Counted from the stretch's first letter, positions 19,463-29,721 are shown. The stretch: 50,395 nt of DNA from Azoarcus sp. (GCA_013911595.1 JACESY010000003.1:1-50395); one strand, 5' to 3'. Notes: generated by a model not told the origin, from the sequence alone. Numbers and translations are program-made.

Positions 19463-21540
19463 GGCGCGTGCGCGTCGTCGCCAACGAGCGGCACTTCTTC
19501 GGGCGGTGAGATCATCTCGTCGTGCATGGACATCTTCCACGGCAGCACGCCCGGCGAGATGTGCAGGAAGTGCAGGTACTTCGCGAACTGGCTCAGGATG
19601 TCGTCGATGATCTCCTGCGCACTGTAGCCGAACATGTCGTAGCCCAGGCCGCCGTTACGCAGGAACACCTCGGCACGGAAGTACTGGTCATCGCCGTCGA
19701 CATCCCGCGCCATCTCCGGATAAGCGAAGCTGGGCTTGGAGTAACCACGCAGTCGGATTTCGTAGATGAAGTCAATGTCGTCGGCGCGGAAGATCTCGAT
19801 GTAGGCGCGCTGATTGGCCTCGTCGAAGCACACCTCGGCGGGCCAGCCCTTTTCGCGCAATTCCCGGCCGACGCTCTGCATGGCCTCGAACGCCCGGGTG
19901 TTGATGAAGCGCTCGACTTCCACGCGCGTCGGGAACTCGATCAGTTCGGCCAGCCGGGCCTTCCAGCCGCCTGGGCCGGCATGGCGCGCGCCTTGCATGT
20001 GCGCCTGCAGGCTGACCTCGCGATGGCTCTCGATGGACAAGGCACGCCACATGCCCAGCGCCGCGATGAGCAGGATCACCGCGAACGGGAGTGCGCTGGC
20101 GATGCTCATCGTCTGCAGTGCAGACAAGCCCCCCGCGACCAGCAGCGCGGAAGCCACCGCTCCCTGCAGGCAGGCCCAGAACACACGCTGCCACACCGGT
20201 GTGCGCGCCGCACCGCCCGAGGCCAGCGAATCGATGACGAGCGAGCCCGAGTCGGACGACGTGACGAAGAAGGTGATGATCAGGATCACCGTGACGAACG
20301 AGACGACGGACGACAGCGGCAACAGCTCGAACAGCTTGAACAGCGCAATCGCCGTGTCGGCCTGCACCTCGTCGATCAGGCTTGTGTAGCCTTCGACCAT
20401 GATCAGGTGCAGCGCGGTGTCCCCGAAGATCGAGAACCACAGGAAGGTGAAGATCGTCGGCACGAACATCACGCCGACCACGAATTCGCGGATGGTGCGT
20501 CCACGGCTGATCTTGGCGATGAACAGGCCGACGAAAGGCGCCCAGGCAATGGTCCAGCCGAAGATGAACAGCGTCCAGTTGCCGATCCAGTCACTGCGCG
20601 AATAGGCCTGCAGGTTGAAGGTGCGCTCGACGATGTTCGACAGATAACTGCCGGTGTTCTGCAGGAAGGCCTCGAGAATGAAGATGCTGGGCCCGACCAG
20701 AAACACGAACAGCATCAGCAGGCCGGCGAGCACCATGTTGATGATGGACAGGCGCTTGACGCCCTTGTCGAGCCCCGCAGCGACGGAAATCACCGTCAGC
20801 GCGGTGATCACCGCGATGGTGATGACCTGCACCGTCGTGCCGACCGGAATCTGCGGCCACAGGTAATTCATGCCGGCGTTGATCTGCGCCACTGACAGGC
20901 CCAGCGTGGTGGCGATGCCGAACAGCGTGCCGAGAATCGCGAAGACGTCGACCGTGTGACCGATGGGACCATGGATACGCTCGCCGATCAGCGGATACAG
21001 CGCCGATCGCATCGACAGCGGCAGCCCGTGACGAAACGCGAAATAGGCCAGCACCAGGCCGGTCAGGCCATAGATCGCCCAGATATGGAAACCCCAGTGG
21101 AAGAAGGCGATCTGCATCGCCTGCTTGGCCGCATCCACGGTCTGCGCCGCACCGACCGGGGGGGCGGCGTAGTGCAGCACCGGCTCGGCCACTCCGAAGA
21201 ACAGCAGCGCGATCCCGTAACCGGCCGAGAACAGCATCGCGAACCACGCCGGGAAACTGTATTGGGGCGCCCCATGATCCGGCCCCAGCCGGGTGTTGCC
21301 CCATTTCGAGGTCGCCACCGCGACGATGAAGATCAGGAACAGCGCCACCGCCAACATGTAGAACCAGCCGAAGGTACGCGTGATCCATGCGAGCGTCGCA
21401 CTGAAGGCATCGCCGGCCAGTTCGGGGTTGCTCATGGTGCCGATCACCAGCAGCGCTGCGACGATGACCGACGGCACGAACACCGGTGCAAGCAACGTCG
21501 AACTCCTGAGGAACGAGCCTCTGCTCGATTCGTTCGTCAT
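19450..21540 (-). CDS. BCCT-family transporter, divergent paralogue
   Basis: A 696-residue BCCT protein with the same fold and a long C-terminal soluble domain (~190 residues) as its neighbour. The start at 21540 is fixed by a strong GGGAGGAG ribosome site eight bases upstream; the frame is open to 21753 but without likeness. TM3 reads GYGIA (107-111) instead of GMGIG, and the signature region reads NWTLFIFGWT (321-330), losing two tryptophans of the standard W-x-W-W block; W333 remains. Substrate is therefore probably not a standard trimethylammonium compound, or is bound differently. GRTIREFVVG and FFVTSSDSGSLV are conserved. Confidence 0.9.
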   Translation of the reverse strand: MTNESSRGSFLRSSTLLAPVFVPSVIVAALLVIGTMSNPELAGDAFSATLAWITRTFGWFYMLAVALFLIFIVAVATSKWGNTRLGPDHGAPQYSFPAWFAMLFSAGYGIALLFFGVAEPVLHYAAPPVGAAQTVDAAKQAMQIAFFHWGFHIWAIYGLTGLVLAYFAFRHGLPLSMRSALYPLIGERIHGPIGHTVDVFAILGTLFGIATTLGLSVAQINAGMNYLWPQIPVGTTVQVITIAVITALTVISVAAGLDKGVKRLSIINMVLAGLLMLFVFLVGPSIFILEAFLQNTGSYLSNIVERTFNLQAYSRSDWIGNWTLFIFGWTIAWAPFVGLFIAKISRGRTIREFVVGVMFVPTIFTFLWFSIFGDTALHLIMVEGYTSLIDEVQADTAIALFKLFELLPLSSVVSFVTVILIITFFVTSSDSGSLVIDSLASGGAARTPVWQRVFWACLQGAVASALLVAGGLSALQTMSIASALPFAVILLIAALGMWRALSIESHREVSLQAHMQGARHAGPGGWKARLAELIEFPTRVEVERFINTRAFEAMQSVGRELREKGWPAEVCFDEANQRAYIEIFRADDIDFIYEIRLRGYSKPSFAYPEMARDVDGDDQYFRAEVFLRNGGLGYDMFGYSAQEIIDDILSQFAKYLHFLHISPGVLPWKMSMHDEMISPPEEVPLVGDDAHAPQKS

Positions 21541-21677
21541 GCGGCGTACTCCTCCCTGCGGGGCTATTCCCTTGTGCTTGTCGCGGGTCATGGTAAGCGC
21601 TGCCCCGCCATCTGCCAAACCCGCGGCGCTCGCAACACGACCGTCGCAAGCGCTGATGCGGGCCGACAAGGCGTAAC

Positions 21678-21695
21678 TCTTGACAAAATCTTGAC
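21678..21695. repeat. TCTTGAC direct repeat in the BCCT/methyltransferase divergent spacer
   Basis: TCTTGAC occurs at 21678-21684 and 21689-21695, start to start 11 bases, about one helical turn. The first copy contains a perfect TTGACA, but no good -10 follows. Could be an operator or chance. Confidence 0.3.
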
Positions 21696-21764
21696 CTCTT
21701 CGGGAGATCGCCTTGATCCGCACGGCCCTACCCTGCGATTCGCCATCGAACACCGGAATCGCGC

Positions 21765-22460
21765 ATGTCCACTACGCCTCCACGGAACATCAACCTCGCC
21801 TTTTCCGACAAGTACGGTCGCGATCACGCCCGGGCGTACTTCCGCAAGCACCACGACGGGCTATCGCGGCGCCTGTCGCACTGGCGTGACGTGCAGGTCG
21901 CGCGACGTGCGCTGGCGCTGGCCGGCGAGCCACAACTGGTGCTCGACCTGCCCTGCGGTGCCGGGCGCTTCTGGCCGCTGCTGGCCGAACACCCCACGCG
22001 CGACATCATCGCCGCGGACAACTCGCCCGACATGCTCGCCGTCGCGCGCAACATGCAAGCACCTGCACTCGTGGATCGCGTGCGCACCATGCAGACTTCG
22101 GCCTTCGACATCGACCTGCCGCCGGCATCGGTCGACTGCGTGTTCTGCATGCGGCTGCTGCACCACATCGGCGAAGGCGCGCACCGCATGCGCATGTTGC
22201 GCGAATTCCATCGCGTCACACGCGAGGGCCTGATCGTCTCGCTGTGGGTCGACGGCAACTTCAAGGCGTGGCGTCGCCGACGTCTGGAGAACGCTCGGGA
22301 CCGGCGCGAGCGGCGCGGCTACCAGAACCGCTTCGTGCTGCCGATCGCCACGGCCGAGCGTGAATTCTCCGAGGCCGGCTTCGACATTGTCGGCCACCTC
22401 GACTTCCTGCCGCGCTACGCAATGTGGCGTACCTACATCCTGCGCAAGAAGGCCGCATGA
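21765..22460 (+). CDS. class I SAM-dependent methyltransferase
   Basis: A 231-residue Rossmann-fold methyltransferase. Motif I is LVLDLPCGAGRFWPLL, motif II has the acidic residue in DIIAADNSPDML, and motif IV lies at SVDCVFCMRLLHHIGEG. This is the Methyltransf_11 pattern seen in small-molecule, quinone and lipid methylases. The substrate is unknown; there are no membrane segments but the protein is rich in Arg, and a basic stretch (RRRRLENARDRRERRGY) may touch an anionic partner. Its stop overlaps the start of the phosphoglycerol-transferase-like gene (ATGA), hinting at an envelope substrate. That link is inference. Confidence 0.8.
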   Translation: MSTTPPRNINLAFSDKYGRDHARAYFRKHHDGLSRRLSHWRDVQVARRALALAGEPQLVLDLPCGAGRFWPLLAEHPTRDIIAADNSPDMLAVARNMQAPALVDRVRTMQTSAFDIDLPPASVDCVFCMRLLHHIGEGAHRMRMLREFHRVTREGLIVSLWVDGNFKAWRRRRLENARDRRERRGYQNRFVLPIATAEREFSEAGFDIVGHLDFLPRYAMWRTYILRKKAA

Positions 22461-24487
22461 GTCGCGCGCTCGCGGGCGGATCCGGATTCTCCTCACCGGC
22501 CCGGACCACCGGTCCGTGGCAGGCCGTCGCCTGGGCCGGGCCCTATGCCCCGCTGCTCGCGCTGTACGCGGTCGGCCTGCTGATCCTGTCCGCCGCGCGC
22601 ATCGCGCTGATGAGCTGGCAGGGCGATCGCGTCGCCGTCGCCGGCATCTGGGACACGATGTTGCTGCAAGGAGTACGCGTCGACATCATCCAGCTCGGTC
22701 TGATGGCCGCCGTTCCCCTGTTACTGCTGCCGCTGTTCGTCTCGCGTCGCACATGGCCGCTATGGCGCTCGCTGACCTACGGCTGGGTGATTGCGATGGT
22801 GGCGCTGCTGGTCTTCCTGGAGGTGGCCACACCCGCGTTCATCCTTGAGTACGGTGTTCGCCCCAACCGTTTCCTGATCGAATACCTCAAGTATCCGCGC
22901 GAGGTCATCTCGATGCTGTGGGGTGGCTATCGCGTCGAGCTCGTAAGCGGCCTACTCCTCACGACCGCCCTCGCCTGGGTGACCGCGCGTCTGCTGCGTC
23001 CGTGGAAGAACGCAGCGCCCCGCTGGAAGTGGTGGCAGACGCTGATGGCCTGGCCGCTGGTGGTGCTGGTCATGGCCCTGGGCATCCGTTCCACGCTCGA
23101 CCACCGCCCCGCCAATCCGGCGCTGTTCGCGCTCACCGCCGACACCATGGTCAACAGCCTGATCCTTAATTCGGCGTGGTCGGTCGCCTACGAGGCCTAC
23201 CGCATGAAGGACGAGGCGAAATCGAGCGAGATCTACGGCCAGCTATCTGAAGCCGACATCGTCGCCGAGGTGCGCGCCGCGGCCGAGGGCTTCGGCGGCC
23301 CGCCGCGCCGATGGCTGTCCGACGACATCCCCACCCTCAACGCGCTGACCCCTACGCACCAGCGCGACAAGCCGCTGAATCTGGTCATCGTGCTGCAGGA
23401 GAGTCTGGGCGCAACCTTCGTCGAATCGCTCGGCGGCGTGCCGGTGACGCCGGAACTGGAGAAGCTCAAGCACCAGGGCTGGTGGTTCGATCAGCTATAC
23501 GCCACCGGCACGCGCTCGGTGCGTGGAATCGAGGCCGTCACCACCGGATTTCCGCCGACGCCCGCGCAAGCCGTGGTCAAGCTCTCGCTCGCGCAACAGG
23601 GCTTCTTCACGCTGGCCGACCTGCTCGCGCGGCGCGGCTACCACACCGAGTTCGTCTACGGCGGCGAGGCGCACTTCGACAACATGCGCGGCTTCTTCAC
23701 CGGCAACGGCTTCACCTCCATCGTCGATGAGAAGGACTACGCCGCCCCGGTATTCATGGGCAGCTGGGGCGCATCGGACGAGGACTTGTTCGCCAAGGCG
23801 CACGAGCGCATTCTCGCCATTCACGGTGAGGGAAGGCCCTTCTTCAGCCTTGTGTTCACGTCGTCCAACCACTCACCGTTCGAATTTCCCGACGGACGCA
23901 TCGAGTTGTACGACGCCGAGCGCGGCACCGACCGCAACGCGGTCAAGTACGCCGACTGGGCGATGGGGCGATTCTTCGAACAGGCCAGGGCGAGCGACTA
24001 CTGGGACGACACGCTGTTCCTCGTCGTCGCCGATCACGACATCCGCGTTCGCGGCAATACCTTGATCCCGGTCGAGCGCTTCCACATCCCGGGCCTGATC
24101 CTGGGGGCCGATATCGAGCCGCGCCGCATCTCGACGGTGGCGAGCCAGATCGACCTGGGACCGACGCTGCTCTCGCTGATGGGCATCGCGGCCGAGACGC
24201 CGATGATCGGCCGCGACCTGTCGGCCGAGCCGCCCGGGCAACCGGGCCGCGCGATGATGCAGTACGAGCAGAACTACGGCTATATGCACGGCCATGAACT
24301 GGTGGTGCTGCGCGCGCAGCAGGACCCGGTGGTTGCGACCTATGATCCCGCTGCCAAGCAGCTTGGCAGCGACACCGTGCTCGCCGAGGACGACGCGCGC
24401 GCGCGTCGTGCCCTGGCCCACGTACTGCTGCCCTCGTGGCTGTACCGCGAACAGCGCTATCGCCTGCCCGGGCCGGCGGGCAACTGA
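22457..24487 (+). CDS. LTA synthase/OpgB-like membrane sulfatase-family phosphoglycerol transferase
   Basis: A 676-residue protein with about five N-terminal membrane helices (residues ~27-210) and a large periplasmic alkaline-phosphatase/sulfatase domain from about 305. Metal and nucleophile sites resemble LtaS/OpgB: E315 in IVLQESLGA, the nucleophile T352 in ATGTRSVRGIEA, and the DH pair in LVVADHDIRV. The family moves phosphoglycerol from phosphatidylglycerol onto glucans (OpgB) or glycolipids (LtaS). In a Gram-negative the OpgB-type role in osmoregulated periplasmic glucans is most plausible. ATG 22457 overlaps the methyltransferase stop and is preferred to 22424. Confidence 0.82.
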   Translation: MSRALAGGSGFSSPARTTGPWQAVAWAGPYAPLLALYAVGLLILSAARIALMSWQGDRVAVAGIWDTMLLQGVRVDIIQLGLMAAVPLLLLPLFVSRRTWPLWRSLTYGWVIAMVALLVFLEVATPAFILEYGVRPNRFLIEYLKYPREVISMLWGGYRVELVSGLLLTTALAWVTARLLRPWKNAAPRWKWWQTLMAWPLVVLVMALGIRSTLDHRPANPALFALTADTMVNSLILNSAWSVAYEAYRMKDEAKSSEIYGQLSEADIVAEVRAAAEGFGGPPRRWLSDDIPTLNALTPTHQRDKPLNLVIVLQESLGATFVESLGGVPVTPELEKLKHQGWWFDQLYATGTRSVRGIEAVTTGFPPTPAQAVVKLSLAQQGFFTLADLLARRGYHTEFVYGGEAHFDNMRGFFTGNGFTSIVDEKDYAAPVFMGSWGASDEDLFAKAHERILAIHGEGRPFFSLVFTSSNHSPFEFPDGRIELYDAERGTDRNAVKYADWAMGRFFEQARASDYWDDTLFLVVADHDIRVRGNTLIPVERFHIPGLILGADIEPRRISTVASQIDLGPTLLSLMGIAAETPMIGRDLSAEPPGQPGRAMMQYEQNYGYMHGHELVVLRAQQDPVVATYDPAAKQLGSDTVLAEDDARARRALAHVLLPSWLYREQRYRLPGPAGN

Positions 24488-24497
24488 ATCGCGCGCT

Positions 24498-25742
24498 TCA
24501 GTCTGCGCCCGAGCGCCGCGGCGCGACCCGCGGCAGCTCGAATTCACGCCAGTCCGGTACTCCACCGTCGAAAGCCACCGGCAGTTCGCCCGCGACCAGC
24601 GGACGCAACCAGTCGATCGCCGCCGACGTGACGTGCAGACCGTCTTCACGAATGAAGTGCGCCGGCACAAGGCGCTCGCGGTTGCCGACCTCTGCGGCCG
24701 ACACCGGCACGATGTCCCAGCGGTAGGGCGCATCCGACACGCGCCGGATCGCCGGCATCATGGCGTCGCGCCCGGCCAGCGCGTATTCCACGGCCGCCGC
24801 GCCCGCTGCGCGCGCCTGCTCGAAATCGATGGCTGACACCAGATGGCCGGCCGCGCGCTGCAGATAGTCGGGAATCGCGCAATGGGGCTTGTAGCCCAGT
24901 TCGGCACTGATCAGCCGCGCGATGGATTGCCCCGCGCCGCCGAGCTGCACGTAGCCCTTGGCGTCCACGTGCCGTTCCTTCACACGCATGCCGTCGATCC
25001 ACGAGATGCCCTCGGACACGGTTATCGCGCAGTATCCGACACGCGCGACGGTGCGCTCGACCTCGGCGAGCAGCCGCACGCGATCGACCGGCGCTTCCGG
25101 CATCAACACGATGTGCGGCGGACCGTCATCACCGCGACGCGCCAGCGCCGTGGCGGCAGCCAGCCAGCCGGCGTTGCGGCCCATGACCTCCATCACGAAT
25201 ACGCGGCCCACACGGCTGGCCATCGAGCGCAAGTCCATGCCGGCCTCAAGCATTGAGGTCGCGAGGTACTTGGCGGCCGAGCCGAAACCCGGGCAGCAGT
25301 CCGTACCTTCGATGTCGTTGTCGACGGTCTTGGGCACGCCCACCGTCACCAGTGGATAAGCGCGTCGAGTGGCCTCCCCGGCGATCTGCGCAACCGTGTA
25401 CATCGAGCCGTTGCCACCGTTGTAGAGCAGATACCCGACATCGTGCGCGGCCAGCACGTCGAACAGCCGATCGTAGGGCGCGGCATCGTCTTCGGGGTCA
25501 GGCAGATCGAATCGGCACGAGCCGAAGGCGCCGCCCGGCGTGCGCGCGAGCCGCAGCAGATCATCGGCGGACAGTATCGACGTGTCGAGCAGCGCCTCGT
25601 CAAGCACGCCGACCAGGCCGTGACGAGCGGCCAGCACATGACCGACCTGCCCGCTCGCGCGGGCGGCCTCAATGATGGCGGCGGCAGTCGCGTTGATGAC
25701 GGCGGTGACCCCGCCGGACTGGGCGTATAGAAGATTCTTCAT
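24498..25742 (-). CDS. 6-phosphofructokinase, PPi-type family
   Basis: A 414-residue phosphofructokinase. The N-terminal loop is LLYAQSGGVTAVINATAAA; the phosphoryl-donor loop is GGNGS (109-113); the catalytic stretch PKTVDND is at 137-143; and MEVMGRNAGWLAA is the substrate loop. PKT with lysine is the PPi-dependent hallmark, while G112 where PPi enzymes usually have Asp is the ATP-type residue, so the donor is ambiguous. The family links fructose-6-phosphate and fructose-1,6-bisphosphate, reversibly when PPi is used. It lies downstream of adk with a 204-base repeat-bearing gap and converges on the phosphoglycerol transferase gene. Confidence 0.88.
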   Translation of the reverse strand: MKNLLYAQSGGVTAVINATAAAIIEAARASGQVGHVLAARHGLVGVLDEALLDTSILSADDLLRLARTPGGAFGSCRFDLPDPEDDAAPYDRLFDVLAAHDVGYLLYNGGNGSMYTVAQIAGEATRRAYPLVTVGVPKTVDNDIEGTDCCPGFGSAAKYLATSMLEAGMDLRSMASRVGRVFVMEVMGRNAGWLAAATALARRGDDGPPHIVLMPEAPVDRVRLLAEVERTVARVGYCAITVSEGISWIDGMRVKERHVDAKGYVQLGGAGQSIARLISAELGYKPHCAIPDYLQRAAGHLVSAIDFEQARAAGAAAVEYALAGRDAMMPAIRRVSDAPYRWDIVPVSAAEVGNRERLVPAHFIREDGLHVTSAAIDWLRPLVAGELPVAFDGGVPDWREFELPRVAPRRSGAD

Positions 25743-25749
25743 CGGGAAA

Positions 25750-25781
25750 GTAGGTCGGGTTGAGCGCAGCGAAATCCGACA
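25750..25781 (+). repeat. interspersed palindromic repeat, copy 1
   Basis: GTAGGTCGGGTTGAGCGCAG and the following bases to ATCCGACA form an imperfect palindrome (TCGG...CCGA arms around GAGCGCAGCG). The GTAGGNCGGRTTAGCGCAGCG type of extragenic repeat is familiar from many proteobacterial genomes. It faces copy 2 at 25906-25937. Confidence 0.6.
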
Positions 25782-25905
25782 ACGACGCCTGCAATTTCCA
25801 CTGCTGTCGGAATTCGCACGCGGATCATCCCGATCTACGAAATCGCATCATTTCCGATCTCGCAGAGCGTCGATAAGCGAAGGCCGCGCCGCATTGACCA
25901 AACAT

Positions 25906-25937
25906 GCGGCGGACTACGCTGCGCTAATCCGCCCTAC
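25906..25937 (-). repeat. interspersed palindromic repeat, copy 2 (inverted)
   Basis: Read on the minus strand it is GTAGGGCGGATTAGCGCAGC followed by GTAGTCCGCCGC, matching copy 1 at most positions. With copy 1 it brackets about 125 bases, so the 25750-25937 segment looks like an element with terminal inverted repeats. It sits ten bases past the adk stop and might also affect 3' mRNA ends. Confidence 0.6.
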
Positions 25938-25946
25938 GACGACGCG

Positions 25947-27438
<1,492 letters not shown>

Positions 27439-27442
<4 letters not shown>

Positions 27443-27639
27443 GCGCGACGCTTCCGCACCGCCTCGACCTCCTCGGCGCTCATCACGCGCGCCTCGTCCT
27501 CAAGCATCACGGGGATGCCGTCGCGCACCGGGAAGGCCAGGCGATCGCCCTTGCAGACCAGCTCCTGTTCGTCGCGCAGATAGTCCAGCGGCCCCTTGCA
27601 CAGCGGGCACACCAGGATTTCAAGCAGGCGGGATTCCAT
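27439..27639 (-). CDS. Trm112-family small zinc-binding-like protein (YcaR type)
   Basis: A 66-residue protein: [17 protein letters not shown] at the N-terminus, one further cysteine in ELVCKG, then the motif [14 protein letters not shown]. Three cysteines are visible rather than four, so zinc binding is uncertain. Bacterial members lie between lpxK and kdsB in many proteobacteria, exactly as here, but their job is unclear (eukaryotic Trm112 activates methyltransferases). It overlaps the 3' end of lpxK by 20 bases and kdsB by four. Confidence 0.85.
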
Positions 27640-28624
27640 GCGTCAGCTTCTCCACGATGAGTTGCGACGCCGCCGCGTCGATGCACGCTCGCACCGGCAA
27701 CACCCAAGTGCCCGGCGGCGCGAATGCGGCGCATTTTACCGCATCCTTGGAGGTCAGGATTTTCGGCTCGTCCGACGCCATCGCCAGGTCTTCCGGCCGA
27801 TAGGCGTGATGGTCCGGAAAGGCATGCCCCACCACCTCGAGACCGGCGCACGAAAGCTGGTCGAAGAAGCGCTGTGGACGGCCGATGCCGGCAATCGCAT
27901 GCACGCGGCGGCCGGCGAAATGCGTCAGCGCAACGCGCCGCGTGCCGTCGATCGAGACCAGTTCGTCGCCATGCAGCCTCATGTCGAACACCGGCACCTC
28001 GCCCGCGGCGCTGCGTACCGACGCCGACAAGGGCCCGTGCGCGAAAACCAGGTCCGCCTCGGCCAGGCGCGACAAACCCTCGCGCAACGGTCCGGCAGGC
28101 AGGCGCAGACGATTACCGAGCTGAAACTCGTCGACCACCGCGATCTCGATCTGGCGCGCCAGCCGATAATGTTGCAGGCCGTCGTCGGCGACGACCACAT
28201 CGCACTGCGGATGCGCTTCGAGCAGCCTGCGCACGGCCGCGGGGCGGTCACGCCCGATCACCAGCGGCGCAGCACTCACGCGCGCGAGCAGCACCGGCTC
28301 GTCTCCGAAGCGCGCCGCGTCGCCGTCGGCCGGCACCAGCGCGGGCCCGCGCTCGCTGCCGCCATGGCCGCGACTGACGATGCCCGGCGAAAACCCGGCC
28401 ACGCGCAGAACGTCAATCAGCCACTGCACCACCGGCGTCTTGCCACTGCCGCCGACCGCGATGTTGCCGACCACGATCACCGGGACGCCCGGCGCATCAG
28501 CCGGCAGCCACCCCCGCCGGTAGGCCGTGCGGCGCAGCGCGGCGAGCGAGGCGAAGAGGCCCGCCAGCGGCAGCAGAGTGAGCGCAAGCGCGCCACGCCT
28601 GCGCCAGAATGCGGGGGGATGCAT
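27620..28624 (-). CDS. lpxK: tetraacyldisaccharide 4'-kinase
   Basis: A 334-residue protein with one N-terminal membrane helix (about residues 12-32), then the P-loop-type motif [32 protein letters not shown] and [12 protein letters not shown], all LpxK hallmarks. It phosphorylates the lipid A disaccharide at the 4' position on the inner leaflet of the inner membrane. ATG 28624 is preferred to the ATG at 28663 because homologues begin about there (PPAFWRR). It is flanked by exbD and the Trm112-like gene. Confidence 0.95.
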   Translation of the reverse strand: MHPPAFWRRRGALALTLLPLAGLFASLAALRRTAYRRGWLPADAPGVPVIVVGNIAVGGSGKTPVVQWLIDVLRVAGFSPGIVSRGHGGSERGPALVPADGDAARFGDEPVLLARVSAAPLVIGRDRPAAVRRLLEAHPQCDVVVADDGLQHYRLARQIEIAVVDEFQLGNRLRLPAGPLREGLSRLAEADLVFAHGPLSASVRSAAGEVPVFDMRLHGDELVSIDGTRRVALTHFAGRRVHAIAGIGRPQRFFDQLSCAGLEVVGHAFPDHHAYRPEDLAMASDEPKILTSKDAVKCAAFAPPGTWVLPVRACIDAAASQLIVEKLTHGIPPA

Positions 28625-28678
28625 ACCCACGTCAGAGGCGGGCCGCGGGCCGCGAAGGGACACAGGGCACGCGGCGCG

Positions 28679-29101
28679 TCATTGCTCGGGCGTCTGCACC
28701 GAGAAGGTGATCTGCGCCAGTCCGGCGCGCTGCGCCGCCTGCATCACGTCCACCACACTCTGGTGACTGGCCTGGGCGTCGGCGCTGATCACAACGATAG
28801 GGTCGGGCTCGTCGGACGGCACCGCCTGACCGAGCGCACGCGCGATCGCGACGATGTCGCGTGCGCCGACCGCGCGCCCGTCGACGATCACGTCGCCGGA
28901 CGCAGTCACCGCTACGGAGATCTCCTGCGGCGCCTGCTCGGCGACGCTGCCGTCGCCGGTCGGCAGGTTGATCTGCAGGCCGGAGATGCGGGTGAAGGTG
29001 GTGGTCAACATCAGGAAGATGATGATCACCAGCACCACGTCGATCAGCGGGATCAGGCTGACCTCGGGCTGTTCGTGCTGTACGCCGCGCTGGAAGTTCA
29101 T
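28679..29101 (-). CDS. exbD: ExbD/TolR-family biopolymer transport protein
   Basis: A 140-residue protein with a short cytoplasmic N-terminus, one membrane helix (about residues 14-36; LIPLIDVVLVIIIFLMLTTTF) carrying the functional aspartate D21, and a periplasmic domain. ExbD works with ExbB to convert proton flow into force for TonB; TolR does the same for TolA. No tonB or tolA is nearby, so the partner is unsettled. It follows exbB by 11 bases. Confidence 0.9.
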   Translation of the reverse strand: MNFQRGVQHEQPEVSLIPLIDVVLVIIIFLMLTTTFTRISGLQINLPTGDGSVAEQAPQEISVAVTASGDVIVDGRAVGARDIVAIARALGQAVPSDEPDPIVVISADAQASHQSVVDVMQAAQRAGLAQITFSVQTPEQ

Positions 29102-29112
29102 CCCGCCCCCGC

Positions 29113-29721
29113 TCAGCGCGCCCGCTCGCCGTGCACAACCTCGACCAGACGGATCGCCTGCTGCTCCATGTCGAGCACGAAGGTGTCGACCAGCGCGCGG
29201 AAATGACGCCAGAAGATGGTCGCGGGAATCGCGATGATCAGGCCAAAGCCCGTGGTGTTGAGCGCGATCGAGATGCCGCGCGACAGTTGCTGCGGGTTGG
29301 CGCCGCCCGCCCCCTGCGAGGCGAAGATGTCGATCATGCCGACGATGGTGCCGAACAGTCCGAGCAGCGGGCTGACCGCGGCGATCGTGCCCAGGGTCGT
29401 CATGTAGCGCCCGAGATCGTGCGAGACGGCGCGCCCGGTCTCTTCGATGGCCTCTTTCATGATCTCGCGCGAGGCGCTGACGTTGCGCAGACCCGCCGCC
29501 AGCACGCGACCCAGCGGCGAATGCGCGGCGACGCGGTCGGCCATGCCGGGGCTGGCGCCGTTGCGCGCCAGGTCATCGAGCACCCGATCGAGCAGGCCGT
29601 CGGGCACGACCCGCGAACGACGCAGGCTGATCGAGCGTTCGATGATCAGCGCCACGGCGATGATGGACGTGAACAGCAGCGGCCAGATGGGCCAGCCCGA
29701 AGCCTCGATGATGGCGATCAC
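29113..29721 (-). CDS. exbB: ExbB/TolQ/MotA-family proton channel protein
   Basis: A 202-residue membrane protein with TM1 at about residues 8-26 and a cytoplasmic loop. TM2 and TM3 are at roughly 100-125 and 145-170, with the conserved stretches LGTIAAVSPLLGLFGTIVGMI and GISIALNTTGFGLIIAIPA. This is the pentameric channel part of the ExbBD motor. It heads the exbB-exbD-lpxK cluster common in betaproteobacteria; 60 bases separate it from the TRAP permease gene upstream, so read-through from that operon is possible. Confidence 0.9.
   Translation of the reverse strand: MIAIIEASGWPIWPLLFTSIIAVALIIERSISLRRSRVVPDGLLDRVLDDLARNGASPGMADRVAAHSPLGRVLAAGLRNVSASREIMKEAIEETGRAVSHDLGRYMTTLGTIAAVSPLLGLFGTIVGMIDIFASQGAGGANPQQLSRGISIALNTTGFGLIIAIPATIFWRHFRALVDTFVLDMEQQAIRLVEVVHGERAR

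Noticed and set aside
27596..29206. 536-codon plus-strand frame over lpxK, exbD and exbB
   Set aside because: Antisense shadow of three clear genes; composition (His, Arg, Gln, Asp) is typical of reverse-complement frames in GC-rich DNA.
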